A stretch of 64,000 nt of DNA from Nocardioides speluncae. GTDB lineage: Bacteria; Actinomycetota; Actinomycetes; Propionibacteriales; Nocardioidaceae. Positions 35,817 to 48,049 of this stretch are shown one piece after another. The stretch is from assembly GCF_003121585.1 (NCBI RefSeq), contig NZ_QEOO01000036.1, positions 124,001 through 188,000 on the forward strand, in the 5' to 3' direction. The notes beneath the pieces were generated by a model, which was not told the DNA's origin, made no database searches, and worked only from the letters and a program-made list of their open reading frames with translations. Position 1 is the first letter of the stretch, and every line of letters begins with the position of its first letter. The position numbers were made by a program, and so were the translations under genes.

Positions 35817-35841
35817 GGGCGTCTCCTTCGATTGACGGCAG

Positions 35842-36625
35842 TCAGGGTGCCGGCTGGCAGGCCGGGCACCAGTATGTCGCCCGCTCGCGGCCGGGCTCGC
35901 CGGTCATGGTGACCTCCACGGTGGTGTCGCACCGCAGGCACGGCTGCCGCTCGCGGCGGTAGACCCAGGTACGGCGGCCGCGCCGCAGGTCACCGGTCGT
36001 GGTCTGCTCGGCTCGCTCCTTGTTGGCCTCCAGCATCGCCTTGGCCCGATGCACCATCCGCTCCAGCTCGGGTACGGCGGCGACCGGCGTGGCTGGATGT
36101 ACGCCGCTGGTGAAGCACAGCTCGCTGCGGTAGAGGTTGCCGATGCCGGCCAGGCAGGTCTGGTCCAGCAGCGCCTCGGCGATCGGCCGGTCCGGGTGCG
36201 CCCGGAGCCGGCGTACCGCCTCGGCCTGGTCCCAGTCCGGCCCGAGCAGATCGGGGCCGAGGTGGGCCACCGCGTCGGGTTCGCGCTCGCGGGGGAGGAG
36301 CTCGACGATGCCGAGCGAGAACCCGACCGCCTGGCGGACCGCGGTGGTGAGTACGACGCGGGCCTGATGGGCCGGCCGGCGCCAGCGGTCGCCCTTGGCG
36401 TAGACCTGCCACATCCCCTCCATCTTGAGGTGGGTGTGCAGGGTCCACAGATGGTCGCCGTCGATCCGGGTGAGCAGGTGCTTGCCGCGGGTGGTGGTGC
36501 CGACGACGGTGGCGCCAGCGAGGTCGGCGGTCGCCAGGTCGGGTACCCGGAAGTCCGTTTTGGTGAGCACCTGGCCGGCGAGCGCGCGGTCGAGTACTCG
36601 GGCCGTCCGCCAGACGGTGTCGCCC

Positions 36626-36633
<8 letters not shown>
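35842..36633 (-). CDS. nei2: Fpg/Nei-family DNA glycosylase (endonuclease VIII-like, Nei2 type)
   Basis: 263 residues beginning with the catalytic MPEGDTV (Pro2 nucleophile, Glu3). H2TH region DQTCLAGIGNLYRSELCF. C-terminal zinc finger with CLRCDTTV and YWCPACQ. The enzyme excises oxidised pyrimidines and nicks the abasic strand. Its start overlaps the stop of the lhr gene by eight bases, and lhr-nei pairs are common in actinobacteria (Mycobacterium tuberculosis Rv3296-Rv3297), so the two work in the same repair response. Confidence 0.93.
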
Positions 36634-41182
<4,549 letters not shown>

Positions 41183-41219
41183 CTTGACGCACGGCACCGA
41201 CAGTCAGCGCCGGGTAGGC

Positions 41220-41279
41220 CCGCTGGTTGAGGGGGCCTTGGTTTCGAGACGGTTGCTGCGCAACCTCCTCAACCAGCGG
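41220..41279. repeat. REP-like palindromic element, copy 3
   Basis: Outer stem CCGCTGGTTGAGG (41220-41232) / CCTCAACCAGCGG (41267-41279), 13 bp perfect; inner stem GGTTGC / GCAACC. The right part matches 7112-7156. Confidence 0.8.
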
Positions 41280-41287
41280 TGTCTGGT

Positions 41288-42460
41288 CTAGGCGCAGCCC
41301 CAGCCCTGGCGCCAGCTGTCGAAGGTGCGGTCGTCGGCGAGCTCCTGGACGAGGTCGGCCGTCACGTCCGCGTAGTCTCCGTCGTCCATCGCCTGCAGCA
41401 CCGCCCAGTCCGCGCTGCCCTGGAGAGTGTCGAGCGCGGCGTCGTCACCGTCGATGTACCGCTGCGCCCAGCCACACAGCACTTTGGACGCGAAGCTGGC
41501 ACGGGCGTGGTAATCCGACTGCGGCAGCTCAAGGTCGGCCACCGTCACCGTCATGCCCTGTGGCAGCGGCACGCCCTGGCCAGCCTGGTCGAGGAAAGCC
41601 TGGCCCTCACCAGGGGTAACGGTCGCCCGGTCGATTACGGCGTTCCAGGCCTGACCGTTCACGCGGGAGAGCTGCGCCATTACGGCGTCGTACTCCGCCT
41701 CGTCGATCACGGAGGCGTCGAACTCCAGGAAGAAGTCACCGACCGGCGGCAGAACCGTCATCACGCGCAGGTTGTTGCCCGGGTCCTCCCCGTCCGGTCC
41801 AAGTGTCGGCTCGGTTTCCACGTAGAGGCTCTGGTCGCCCGACTTCTTCAGGTCGATGGCCTGATGGAAGGCCTCACCCTGCTGGCCGAGGACGGTGGCG
41901 TCCCGCGCCGGCCCGATGTCGCGCCGGTCGGCGAGGTAGGACTGATACTCCGAAGCGGGGTACCACGTCACCTGCAGCGCCTGCTTGCCCTTCGACCAGG
42001 ACAGCGAGCCGCCGTACACCTCGTCGTTGTTGAGGTTGCTGATCTGCCACGCGCCGTCGTTGAGTACGACGTGGTACAGGTTCTCGGGCGTCGGCGGCAG
42101 GCCGGGGTCGGCCTTCGGCGGCTTGGCCTGGGCGCGGTTCTTCTCCAGGCCTGGTTTCGGGTCAGCCTTGACCGAGCTCGCCGGGCCTGGGTTGGCCGGG
42201 CCGGCGCCGTCATCACCCCCGCGGATGACGACACCTCCTGCGACCACCGCGGCAACGGCAGCCGCGGCCGCCACCGGCAGCACCCACCGCCCGTGCCGGC
42301 GCAGCAGCGGGTGCGCCCGCAGCGGGGTCTTCTCTTTCGTCGTGGACATGATCTCCTCCATCAGCTCGCGACCCTCGGCATCGAGGTCGAGGGCTACCCG
42401 GGAGGGCGCGTACGGGTCCGCGGCCTGCATGGCTCGGACATCGTCGCTGGTCATGTTCAT
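41288..42460 (-). CDS. Membrane-anchored partner of the sigma factor at 42457-43056 (CU044_5270-like)
   Basis: 390 residues; the ATG at 42460 overlaps the sigma stop (ATGA), and a second in-frame ATG lies at 42454. A cytoplasmic N-terminus of about 55 residues, one span (VLPVAAAAAVAAVVAGGVVI), and a large extracytoplasmic domain with Trp- and Asp-rich loops and a C-terminal cysteine (QGWGCA). No HxxxCxxC anti-sigma motif. Proteins of this layout are often coded right after sigma factors in actinobacteria and may act as sensors or anti-sigma proteins (inference). Confidence 0.7.
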   Translation of the reverse strand: MNMTSDDVRAMQAADPYAPSRVALDLDAEGRELMEEIMSTTKEKTPLRAHPLLRRHGRWVLPVAAAAAVAAVVAGGVVIRGGDDGAGPANPGPASSVKADPKPGLEKNRAQAKPPKADPGLPPTPENLYHVVLNDGAWQISNLNNDEVYGGSLSWSKGKQALQVTWYPASEYQSYLADRRDIGPARDATVLGQQGEAFHQAIDLKKSGDQSLYVETEPTLGPDGEDPGNNLRVMTVLPPVGDFFLEFDASVIDEAEYDAVMAQLSRVNGQAWNAVIDRATVTPGEGQAFLDQAGQGVPLPQGMTVTVADLELPQSDYHARASFASKVLCGWAQRYIDGDDAALDTLQGSADWAVLQAMDDGDYADVTADLVQELADDRTFDSWRQGWGCA

Positions 42461-43056
42461 CGCCCCTTTCCGGGTGCGGGTTGTGGGAGCGAGGCTCCCT
42501 GGACGTCGAGTTCATGTCCGCCAGCGGCGCGGGCGTCTCTTCCTACTTTCGAGCTGACCTCCGGGCCGAGCTCGGCACGGAGCCTGGCCCGGGCCCGGGA
42601 CAGACGGGTGCGGGCGACGCGGGGAGCGATGCCGAGCACGATCGCGATGTCCTGCGGCGCCAGGCCCTCCCAGGCGGAGAGCCGGAGCAGCTCGCGGTCG
42701 CTCGAGCTGAGCCGCTCCATCGCGCTGTTCACGCTCAGCCGGAGCGTGACGTCGCCCGCCGGGTCGGGTACGACGCGCGTGGCCAGGGTCGCTCTCAGCC
42801 GGGCGCCGAGCCGCTCGCGGCGCAGCGCCGACCGGGTCTGGTTGGCCAGCACCTTGCGGCACACGCCGTACAGCCAGGGGAGTGCCTCGCCGCCGTACGG
42901 CACCCGGTCCAGCCGCCGCCAGACCACGGTGAATGTCTCGGCCACCACGTCGGCGGCGTCCTCAGGCTGCGGTGTCCGGCGGAGCGCGAACCGCAGGACG
43001 TCACGGAAATGGGCGTCGTAGAGCGCACGGAAGCGCTCTTCGGGCGGGCCGCTCAT
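42457..43056 (-). CDS. ECF-type RNA polymerase sigma factor
   Basis: 199 residues. Sigma region 2 (RALYDAHFRDVLRFALRR, EDAADVVAETFTVVWRRLD, LPWLYGVCRKVLANQ) and region 4 (SSSDRELLRLSAWEGLAPQDIA, VARTRLSRARARLRAEL). A 25-residue tail rich in Gly/Pro follows. It directs transcription of an unknown regulon, probably including its own operon. Coupled to the membrane protein downstream. Upstream there is a TGTAAC element (minus strand, about 43088) that could be an autoregulated -35. Confidence 0.9.
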   Translation of the reverse strand: MSGPPEERFRALYDAHFRDVLRFALRRTPQPEDAADVVAETFTVVWRRLDRVPYGGEALPWLYGVCRKVLANQTRSALRRERLGARLRATLATRVVPDPAGDVTLRLSVNSAMERLSSSDRELLRLSAWEGLAPQDIAIVLGIAPRVARTRLSRARARLRAELGPEVSSKVGRDARAAGGHELDVQGASLPQPAPGKGR

Positions 43057-43166
43057 GTCATCTCATGTCCGGCTGGGTGGACGGCGTTACAGCGCATCCA
43101 GAACCGATGACGTCATCCAGTCGGCACGAAGCGAACGCAGCGGTCATATCGGTACATTTCTCCAGC

Positions 43167-43547
43167 ATGAAGAATCTCGGGAAGTACTGGGGTTACGTCG
43201 CCCTCATTGTCCTCATCAGCGCGTGGTGGCTCAGCGAGGTCGGGCCGCTGTTCCTAGTCGTCTTGTCGTTGGCCGTCACCCTCTACTTCCTCTTTCAGGC
43301 TCCAGTCTGGTGCGGTGCCATGACCCGCAAGAACCAGTTCTGCAGGAACAACTCTTCCGGTCTCCTGTTGGGCTGCAGCAACCGCCAGCACAAGTGGCAG
43401 AAGCTCAAGCTGACCGTCGTGCCGCCAAAATGGCGCGAGCTGACCCAGGGGCTCTGGACCAATCCGTCGACCTGCTTGGCGACAGTGGCCACCGTTCTCG
43501 GCATCCTCTCGACCGGCGCGGCGCTCGTGAAGACCGTGATGGCCTGA
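43167..43547 (+). CDS. Small membrane protein with cysteine motif, unknown function
   Basis: 126 residues from the ATG at 43167; another in-frame ATG at 43107 is possible, and neither has a ribosome site. Two hydrophobic segments near the N-terminus (YVALIVLISAWWL, LFLVVLSLAVTLYFLF), then a CxxxxxxxxxC and C, H pattern (WCGAMTRKNQFCRNN, GCSNRQHKWQ) that could bind zinc, and a C-terminal hydrophobic stretch. Not recognised as a named family. It is divergent from the sigma factor at 43056. Confidence 0.6.
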   Translation: MKNLGKYWGYVALIVLISAWWLSEVGPLFLVVLSLAVTLYFLFQAPVWCGAMTRKNQFCRNNSSGLLLGCSNRQHKWQKLKLTVVPPKWRELTQGLWTNPSTCLATVATVLGILSTGAALVKTVMA

Positions 43548-43612
43548 GGCCGGATAGTCCTCGGGCCATCGCAGACTTTGGTCAGCGCTTCGGCTGGCAC
43601 CTGGCGCGGAGA

Positions 43613-43626
43613 TAGAACACGTTCTA
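43613..43626. promoter_or_regulatory. KstR-like palindromic operator
   Basis: TAGAACACGTTCTA is a near-perfect 14-bp palindrome fitting the published mycobacterial KstR pattern TnnAACnnGTTnnA. It lies ten bases before the ATG at 43637 and would block the promoter or start of the SDR gene. Confidence 0.6.
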
Positions 43627-43636
43627 CTCTCAGTGC

Positions 43637-44413
43637 ATGATCCTCGACGGCAAGACAATCCTGATCACGGGCGTCGGCGATGGGCTGGGGCGGGAGTGCG
43701 CGGAGAGCGCATATCGTCAGGGCGCCAACGTGGTGATCGCCGCCCGCAGCGCCGACAAGCTCGCCAAGTTCGCCGAGGAGCTGGACCCGAGCGGGGAGCG
43801 GGTGCTCGCGGCCCCCACCGACATCACCGACCAGGAGGCGTGCGACGCGCTGGTCGCCGCGACGGTCGAGCGGTTCGGGACGGTCCACGGGCTGGCCCAG
43901 GTGGCGGCGTACGAGAACGCCTGGGGCGGGCTCTACGACGCCAAGGACCAGGACTGGCACCGGGCGCTGGAGATCAACGTGCTCGGCCTCTACAACGTGC
44001 TGCGGCCGGCCGCGAAGGTGATGAAGGCGGCCGGCGGCGGCTCGGTGGTGGTGATCGGCTCGCAGTCGATGTTCAAGCCGTCGCTGCCACAGGTCGGGTA
44101 CGCCGCCAGCAAGGGCGCGCTGCTGACCTCGGCGTACTACCTCGCCGACGAGCTCGGCCCGGACAACATTCGGGTCAACATGGTGGTGCCGTCGTGGATG
44201 TGGGGGCCGCCGGTGGAGCTGTACGTCGACATGCTGGCCACCGACGGCAAGACCCGCGAGGACGTGCTCGGCGAGATCACCGGGAAGTTCCCGCTACGCC
44301 GGATGGCCGAGGACGGAGAGGTCGCCGACGTGGTCGCCTTCTTCCTCTCCGACCTGGCCAAGGCCGTCACCGGCCAGCACCTGCAGGTCAACTGCGGGGA
44401 GCTGAGCCGGTGA
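43637..44413 (+). CDS. SDR-family oxidoreductase, probably steroid/lipid-related
   Basis: 258 residues. TGVGDGLGRE cofactor site near residue 11, AARS at the end of beta-2, catalytic Ser in VIGSQSMFKPS, Tyr/Lys in VGYAASKGA, and a C-terminal GQHLQVNCGEL. NAG is replaced by VAAYENAWG. The family oxidises or reduces hydroxy/keto groups. The KstR-like site directly upstream suggests a role in sterol or fatty-acid catabolism (inference). No other steroid genes are in the window. Confidence 0.88.
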   Translation: MILDGKTILITGVGDGLGRECAESAYRQGANVVIAARSADKLAKFAEELDPSGERVLAAPTDITDQEACDALVAATVERFGTVHGLAQVAAYENAWGGLYDAKDQDWHRALEINVLGLYNVLRPAAKVMKAAGGGSVVVIGSQSMFKPSLPQVGYAASKGALLTSAYYLADELGPDNIRVNMVVPSWMWGPPVELYVDMLATDGKTREDVLGEITGKFPLRRMAEDGEVADVVAFFLSDLAKAVTGQHLQVNCGELSR

Positions 44414-44431
44414 CCGCTCGGGCCTAGCCGC

Positions 44432-45649
44432 TCACCGCTGCCAGCCGGCGTCGGCGGCGATCTGGGCCAGCTCGTCGAGGGTGAGCGCCCCCTGACCGCC
44501 GGCCGGCAGGTAGTAGCTGAGGTAGACCCGCCGCTGCTCGCCCTCGACCAAGACCAGCTGGAAGTTGCCCGGATCCTGGTTGAGGACCGACCAGGTAGTG
44601 ACCGTCTGGCCGTCCACCGTGCGCTCCTCGCAGACGGCCGGCTCGTCGGGCTGGCAGCCGTCCGCCGGCACCAGGTCCGCGGTCATCTCGTCCAGGTCGA
44701 CGCTCAGGGTGCCGCCGCCGGCGAACGTGCCCTCCAGCTTCGTCCCGTCGTCGTCGGTTCCAGACTTGTGGCGGTACGTCGCGGCGTCGTCGCCGAGTGC
44801 CTGGAGCAGTGCCCGCTTGGCGTCGGTCGCCGACATGCCCGGGACCACCCGCACCTGCTTGAGCGGCGGGTCCAGCTCCTCGGCGGTGAGTACGGCGGCG
44901 ATCTGCCGGTCGGAGATGCCCCAGTCGTAGGTCGCCTCGGTGTCCCAGTCGGGCCTGAACTTGGGCGCGTCGCCGCCGTACTGCATCCCCATGGAAAGCT
45001 GGATCACCGTGCCGTCAGGCTGCTTGTAGGCGTACGAGGCGTGCTCGTCGTCACCCTTGGTACCGATCATCTTCGCCACCACGCCACCGGGTAGCTCGAC
45101 CTCGCGACACTGGTTGCCGTCGTCCGGCTTCGATCCACACTCTGCGAGGGTGCCACCCCACCCATTGGCGATGGAGACCTGGACGATGGGCCGCGCATGG
45201 GGATCGGCCGACTGGGGCACGCCGGGATGCTGCCAGACGAAGTAGAGCGACGCGCCGATCTCGCCGGACTCGCTGCCCCCGCCACAACAGCTGGCGCTCG
45301 GCTTGCCGACGACGTACTGGTTGTCGGCGTCGATGATCCGGCGTACGACGCCGATGTTGGCGTCGTTGACCCGCTTCTCGTTGGCGGAGTCCATGACGAC
45401 CCACTTCGACTCCTCGGCCCGCGGCTGCGGGCTGGCCGGAGCGGTGTCGTCGGGGTTCTCGGGAAGTGCGGCACGCGCGCCCATCGCGCCACCGACGAGT
45501 ACGGCGGCGGCCAGGACCGTGGCACCGCCGGCGGCGTACCGGTGCCGCCGCTTCGAGACCTGCGCGCGATGCAGGAGATCGGGCACCTGAATGCCGCTGG
45601 TGTGGCCGTCCGCGGCGTCGCGAAGGCGGGTCCGGAGCTGTTCGGTCAT
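44432..45649 (-). CDS. Membrane-anchored partner of the SigE-family sigma factor at 45656-46159
   Basis: 405 residues. A cytoplasmic N-terminus of about 40 residues (RLRDAADG, PDLLHRAQVSKRRHRY), one span (AGGATVLAAAVLVGGAMG), and a large extracytoplasmic domain with a CCGGG cysteine pair and further cysteines (LAECG, NQCRE, DGCQ, AVCEE). The N-terminal motif AAD..PDLLxRA..xxRRxHR also opens the M23 peptidase at 46301, so the two share a cytoplasmic module next to homologous sigma factors. Probable sigma-interacting or sensor protein (inference). Confidence 0.7.
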   Translation of the reverse strand: MTEQLRTRLRDAADGHTSGIQVPDLLHRAQVSKRRHRYAAGGATVLAAAVLVGGAMGARAALPENPDDTAPASPQPRAEESKWVVMDSANEKRVNDANIGVVRRIIDADNQYVVGKPSASCCGGGSESGEIGASLYFVWQHPGVPQSADPHARPIVQVSIANGWGGTLAECGSKPDDGNQCREVELPGGVVAKMIGTKGDDEHASYAYKQPDGTVIQLSMGMQYGGDAPKFRPDWDTEATYDWGISDRQIAAVLTAEELDPPLKQVRVVPGMSATDAKRALLQALGDDAATYRHKSGTDDDGTKLEGTFAGGGTLSVDLDEMTADLVPADGCQPDEPAVCEERTVDGQTVTTWSVLNQDPGNFQLVLVEGEQRRVYLSYYLPAGGQGALTLDELAQIAADAGWQR

Positions 45650-45655
45650 GGTCGG

Positions 45656-46159
45656 CTACCTCGTCTCGGTGAGTTCGATGTCGAGCTGGTCCCGAAGGGC
45701 ACGCAGGGCGTCGGACGTCTGCCGCTTCACGGTCCCCTCCGCGCAGCGCAGGGTCTCTGCGGTCTCGGCGATGGAAAGGTCGGCGAAGTAGCGCAGCACG
45801 ATGCAGGCCCGTCGCCTCGGCGTGAGCGTGGCGAGCGCCCGCACGATCTCGTCCCGGTCGTCGATGCCTCCGGTCTCGTCGGCGACCAGGCGTACCGGAA
45901 GGTCGTCGGTGCTGGTCTCGCGGCGCCAGGGCCGCCGGGATCCGTCGATGAGGACCCGCACGGTGGCGCGCCGGGTGTACGCCAGCAGGCTCTCGCGCCG
46001 CTCGACGCGGGGCCACGCGCGGTACACCTTGATCAGTGCCTCTTGGACCGCGTCCTCGGCCCGATGCCAGTCGCCACATATGAGATAGGCGGACTTACTG
46101 AGTCCGGGGATTGCGGCGGTGGCGAAGGCCGCGAAGTCCGCGTCGTACGACCGGGTCAC
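45656..46159 (-). CDS. SigE-family (ECF) sigma factor
   Basis: 167 residues from the GTG at 46159, with GAAGGAG spaced five bases; the frame opens nine codons earlier without a better site. Region 2: FAAFATAAIPGLSKSAYLIC, DWHRAEDAVQEALIKVYRAW. Region 4: LTPRRRACIVLRYFADLSIA, AEGTVKRQTSDALRALR. It is close to the sigma factor at 47437, so they are likely paralogues. A 22-nt element shared with that gene lies 18 bp upstream. Confidence 0.92.
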   Translation of the reverse strand: MTRSYDADFAAFATAAIPGLSKSAYLICGDWHRAEDAVQEALIKVYRAWPRVERRESLLAYTRRATVRVLIDGSRRPWRRETSTDDLPVRLVADETGGIDDRDEIVRALATLTPRRRACIVLRYFADLSIAETAETLRCAEGTVKRQTSDALRALRDQLDIELTETR

Positions 46160-46177
46160 GAGTGCTCCTTCGTTCGG

Positions 46178-46199
46178 TGGTGTCACTCAGGAGACGGAA
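46178..46199 (-). promoter_or_regulatory. Shared upstream element of the SigE-family gene (copy A)
   Basis: On the minus strand TTCCGTCT, six bases, GTGACACCA. It corresponds base for base in spacing to the element at 47977-47998. Probable sigma-recognised autoregulatory promoter (inference). Confidence 0.5.
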
Positions 46200-46250
46200 C
46201 AGGTCATACGCCGGGTTGAGTGGTGTCGCGCTGTTATCGAGACGAGACAA

Positions 46251-46278
46251 GGGGCGGATCCGTTTCCGGACCCGCCCC
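46251..46278 (-). terminator. Hairpin terminator of the M23 peptidase gene
   Basis: GGGGCGGATCC (46251-46261) / GGACCCGCCCC (46268-46278), one wobble, loop GTTTCC. It lies 22 bp beyond the stop at 46301. Confidence 0.75.
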
Positions 46279-46300
46279 TGGTGCTCGTGCAGCGGCGGCC

Positions 46301-47440
46301 TCAGTCGCTGAGGTCGACCTTCACGCCGTGCTGGGCCAGTGCGTGGGCTGGGTCCACCGGGTCGCCACCGCCCGGCCTGACCTCGAGATGGAGATGCGGC
46401 ACGACGGAGTTGCCGGTCGAGCCGACGTACCCGATCACCTGGCCGGCCCGCACCCGGTCGCCCTTCTTGACCTCGAACCCTGACATGTGGGCGAACCACA
46501 GCTCGGTGCCGTCCTTCAGCTGGATCACGACCCGGTTGCCATAAGCACCCTTGTAGCCGGCGGCGGTGACCTTGCCGGCGGTGACCGCCTTGATCGGCTT
46601 TCCGTACTTGCACTTGAAGTCCAGACCGGTGTGATACCCGCTGCTGTAGTAATCCTGGCGCTGGCCGAACGTGTCTCCGATGCGGCACCCCTCGACCGGC
46701 CTCACCCACTGCGCTTTGTCGGTGGTCTGGCCCGACGGTGCCTCGGGTCGGCCGGGGGGCCTCGACTTGGGGGCGTTCACGTGGACCCCGTGCTCGGCGA
46801 GCACCTTGACCGGGTCGAGTGGCTTGCGGCCGTCCGGCCTGACCTCGAGGTGGACATGATCACCGAAGGAGTTCCCGGTGGAGCCGACGTACCCGATCAC
46901 CTGGCCGGTGCGGACCCGGTCGCCCTTCTCGACCTCGAACGCCGACAGATGGTGGAACCGCAGCTCGGTGCCGTCCTCCAGCTTGAGGACGATCCGGTTG
47001 CCGGCCTCGCCCTGGTAGCCGACGGCGGTGATTTTGCCGGCGGTGATGGCCTTGATCGGCGTGCCGTAGCTAGTGGCGAAGTCGAGGCCGGCGTGGAAGC
47101 CGCTGCTGTAGTAGCCGCCTTCCATACCGAAGGTATTGGTGATCCGGTAGCTGTCGACCGGCAGCACCCACGGCTCGCCTTGTCGGGGCTCCGCCGCGGC
47201 GGACTTCGACGGTGCCTGGGCCGGGTCCGGCGCGGCGCCGCCGGACGAGGCGAGCGCTTGGAGGCCGAACCCGCCGCCGGCGAGTACGACGGCCGTGGTG
47301 GCCGCGGCGGCGAGGCTGACCCTGGTCCGGTGGCTGCGCCGGTCGGCGCGGGCCCGCCGCAGCAGGTCAGGAAAGTCGGTGCGCAATGGCACGCCCTCGT
47401 CGTCGGCGGCCTGGGTGAGTCGGTGGTGAATGTCGTTCAT
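46301..47440 (-). CDS. Membrane-anchored tandem M23 (LytM) peptidase coupled to a sigma factor
   Basis: 379 residues from the ATG at 47440, overlapping the sigma stop (ATGA) and preceded by GGGAG; the frame open upstream lies over the sigma gene. N-terminal cytoplasmic motif PDLLRRARADRRSHR, one span (about 41-60), then two M23 domains of about 120 residues. Both keep the zinc set: HAGLD with HVHLEV, and HTGLD with HLHLEV. Such domains cut peptide bridges of peptidoglycan. Two intact copies in one chain is unusual, as is direct coupling to an ECF sigma factor. Possible role: wall remodelling or sensing controlled through sigma. Confidence 0.88.
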   Translation of the reverse strand: MNDIHHRLTQAADDEGVPLRTDFPDLLRRARADRRSHRTRVSLAAAATTAVVLAGGGFGLQALASSGGAAPDPAQAPSKSAAAEPRQGEPWVLPVDSYRITNTFGMEGGYYSSGFHAGLDFATSYGTPIKAITAGKITAVGYQGEAGNRIVLKLEDGTELRFHHLSAFEVEKGDRVRTGQVIGYVGSTGNSFGDHVHLEVRPDGRKPLDPVKVLAEHGVHVNAPKSRPPGRPEAPSGQTTDKAQWVRPVEGCRIGDTFGQRQDYYSSGYHTGLDFKCKYGKPIKAVTAGKVTAAGYKGAYGNRVVIQLKDGTELWFAHMSGFEVKKGDRVRAGQVIGYVGSTGNSVVPHLHLEVRPGGGDPVDPAHALAQHGVKVDLSD

Positions 47441-47949
47441 CGTGAGCTCCCGTGTTCCACAACCTCGCTGACGAGCGGACGCAGCGCCTTGAGCGCGTCG
47501 GAGGTCTGGCTCTTCACCGTGCCCTCCGAGCAGCCAAGTGCGCGTGCGGTCTCGGCGACCGACAGGTCGTGGTAGTAGCGAAGGACGACGCAGGCGCGCC
47601 GCCTTGGGGTCAGCGACGACAACGCAACGAGTACGGCGTCCTGCTCGACGTACGCGGTGGCCGGGTCGGCCACCGCGTGGTCCAGGTCGGCGTGCCCGCT
47701 GGTGCGTTCCCGGCGCCAGGGGCGCCGCGACTCGTCGACCAGCACCCGTACCGCGGTTCGTCGCGCGTAGGCGAGCAGGCCTTCTCGCCTCTCCACGCGA
47801 CGCCACGAGCGGTAGGTCCGGATCAAGGCTTCCTGCGCCGCGTCCTCGGCTCGGTGCCAGTCGCCGCAGACCAAGAAGGCGGTACGCCGCAGCTGTGGCA
47901 GCGCAGACGCCGCGAACGACGTGAACTCCTCGTCGTGGGACTTGCTCAC
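47437..47949 (-). CDS. SigE-family (ECF) sigma factor
   Basis: 170 residues from the GTG at 47949 (AGAGGA upstream); a GTG at 47964 is an alternative. Region 2: FTSFAASALPQLRRTAFLVC, DWHRAEDAAQEALIRTYRSW. Region 4: LTPRRRACVVLRYYHDLSVA, SEGTVKSQTSDALKALR. Strongly similar to the sigma factor at 45656. Its stop is embedded in the start of the M23 gene. A 22-nt shared element lies 27 bp upstream. Confidence 0.92.
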   Translation of the reverse strand: MSKSHDEEFTSFAASALPQLRRTAFLVCGDWHRAEDAAQEALIRTYRSWRRVERREGLLAYARRTAVRVLVDESRRPWRRERTSGHADLDHAVADPATAYVEQDAVLVALSSLTPRRRACVVLRYYHDLSVAETARALGCSEGTVKSQTSDALKALRPLVSEVVEHGSSR

Positions 47950-47976
47950 GCCGGATCCTCTCACCAGGGGTCAGGT

Positions 47977-47998
47977 TGTCGTCGCCCCACAGACGGAA
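47977..47998 (-). promoter_or_regulatory. Shared upstream element of the SigE-family gene (copy B)
   Basis: On the minus strand TTCCGTCT, six bases, GCGACGACA; same length and register as copy A at 46178-46199. Confidence 0.5.
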
Positions 47999-48000
47999 AC

Positions 48001-48028
48001 CGCGGCCCGCCCGGTTGGGCGGACCGCG
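48001..48028 (-). terminator. Hairpin terminator of the epimerase operon
   Basis: CGCGGCCCGCCC / GGGCGGACCGCG, 12-bp arms with one wobble, loop GGTT. On the plus strand it is followed by TTTTTT, so it could end transcription both ways. It lies 22 bp past the epimerase stop. Confidence 0.75.
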
Positions 48029-48049
48029 ATTTTTTCTTCTCTCGCCGGC

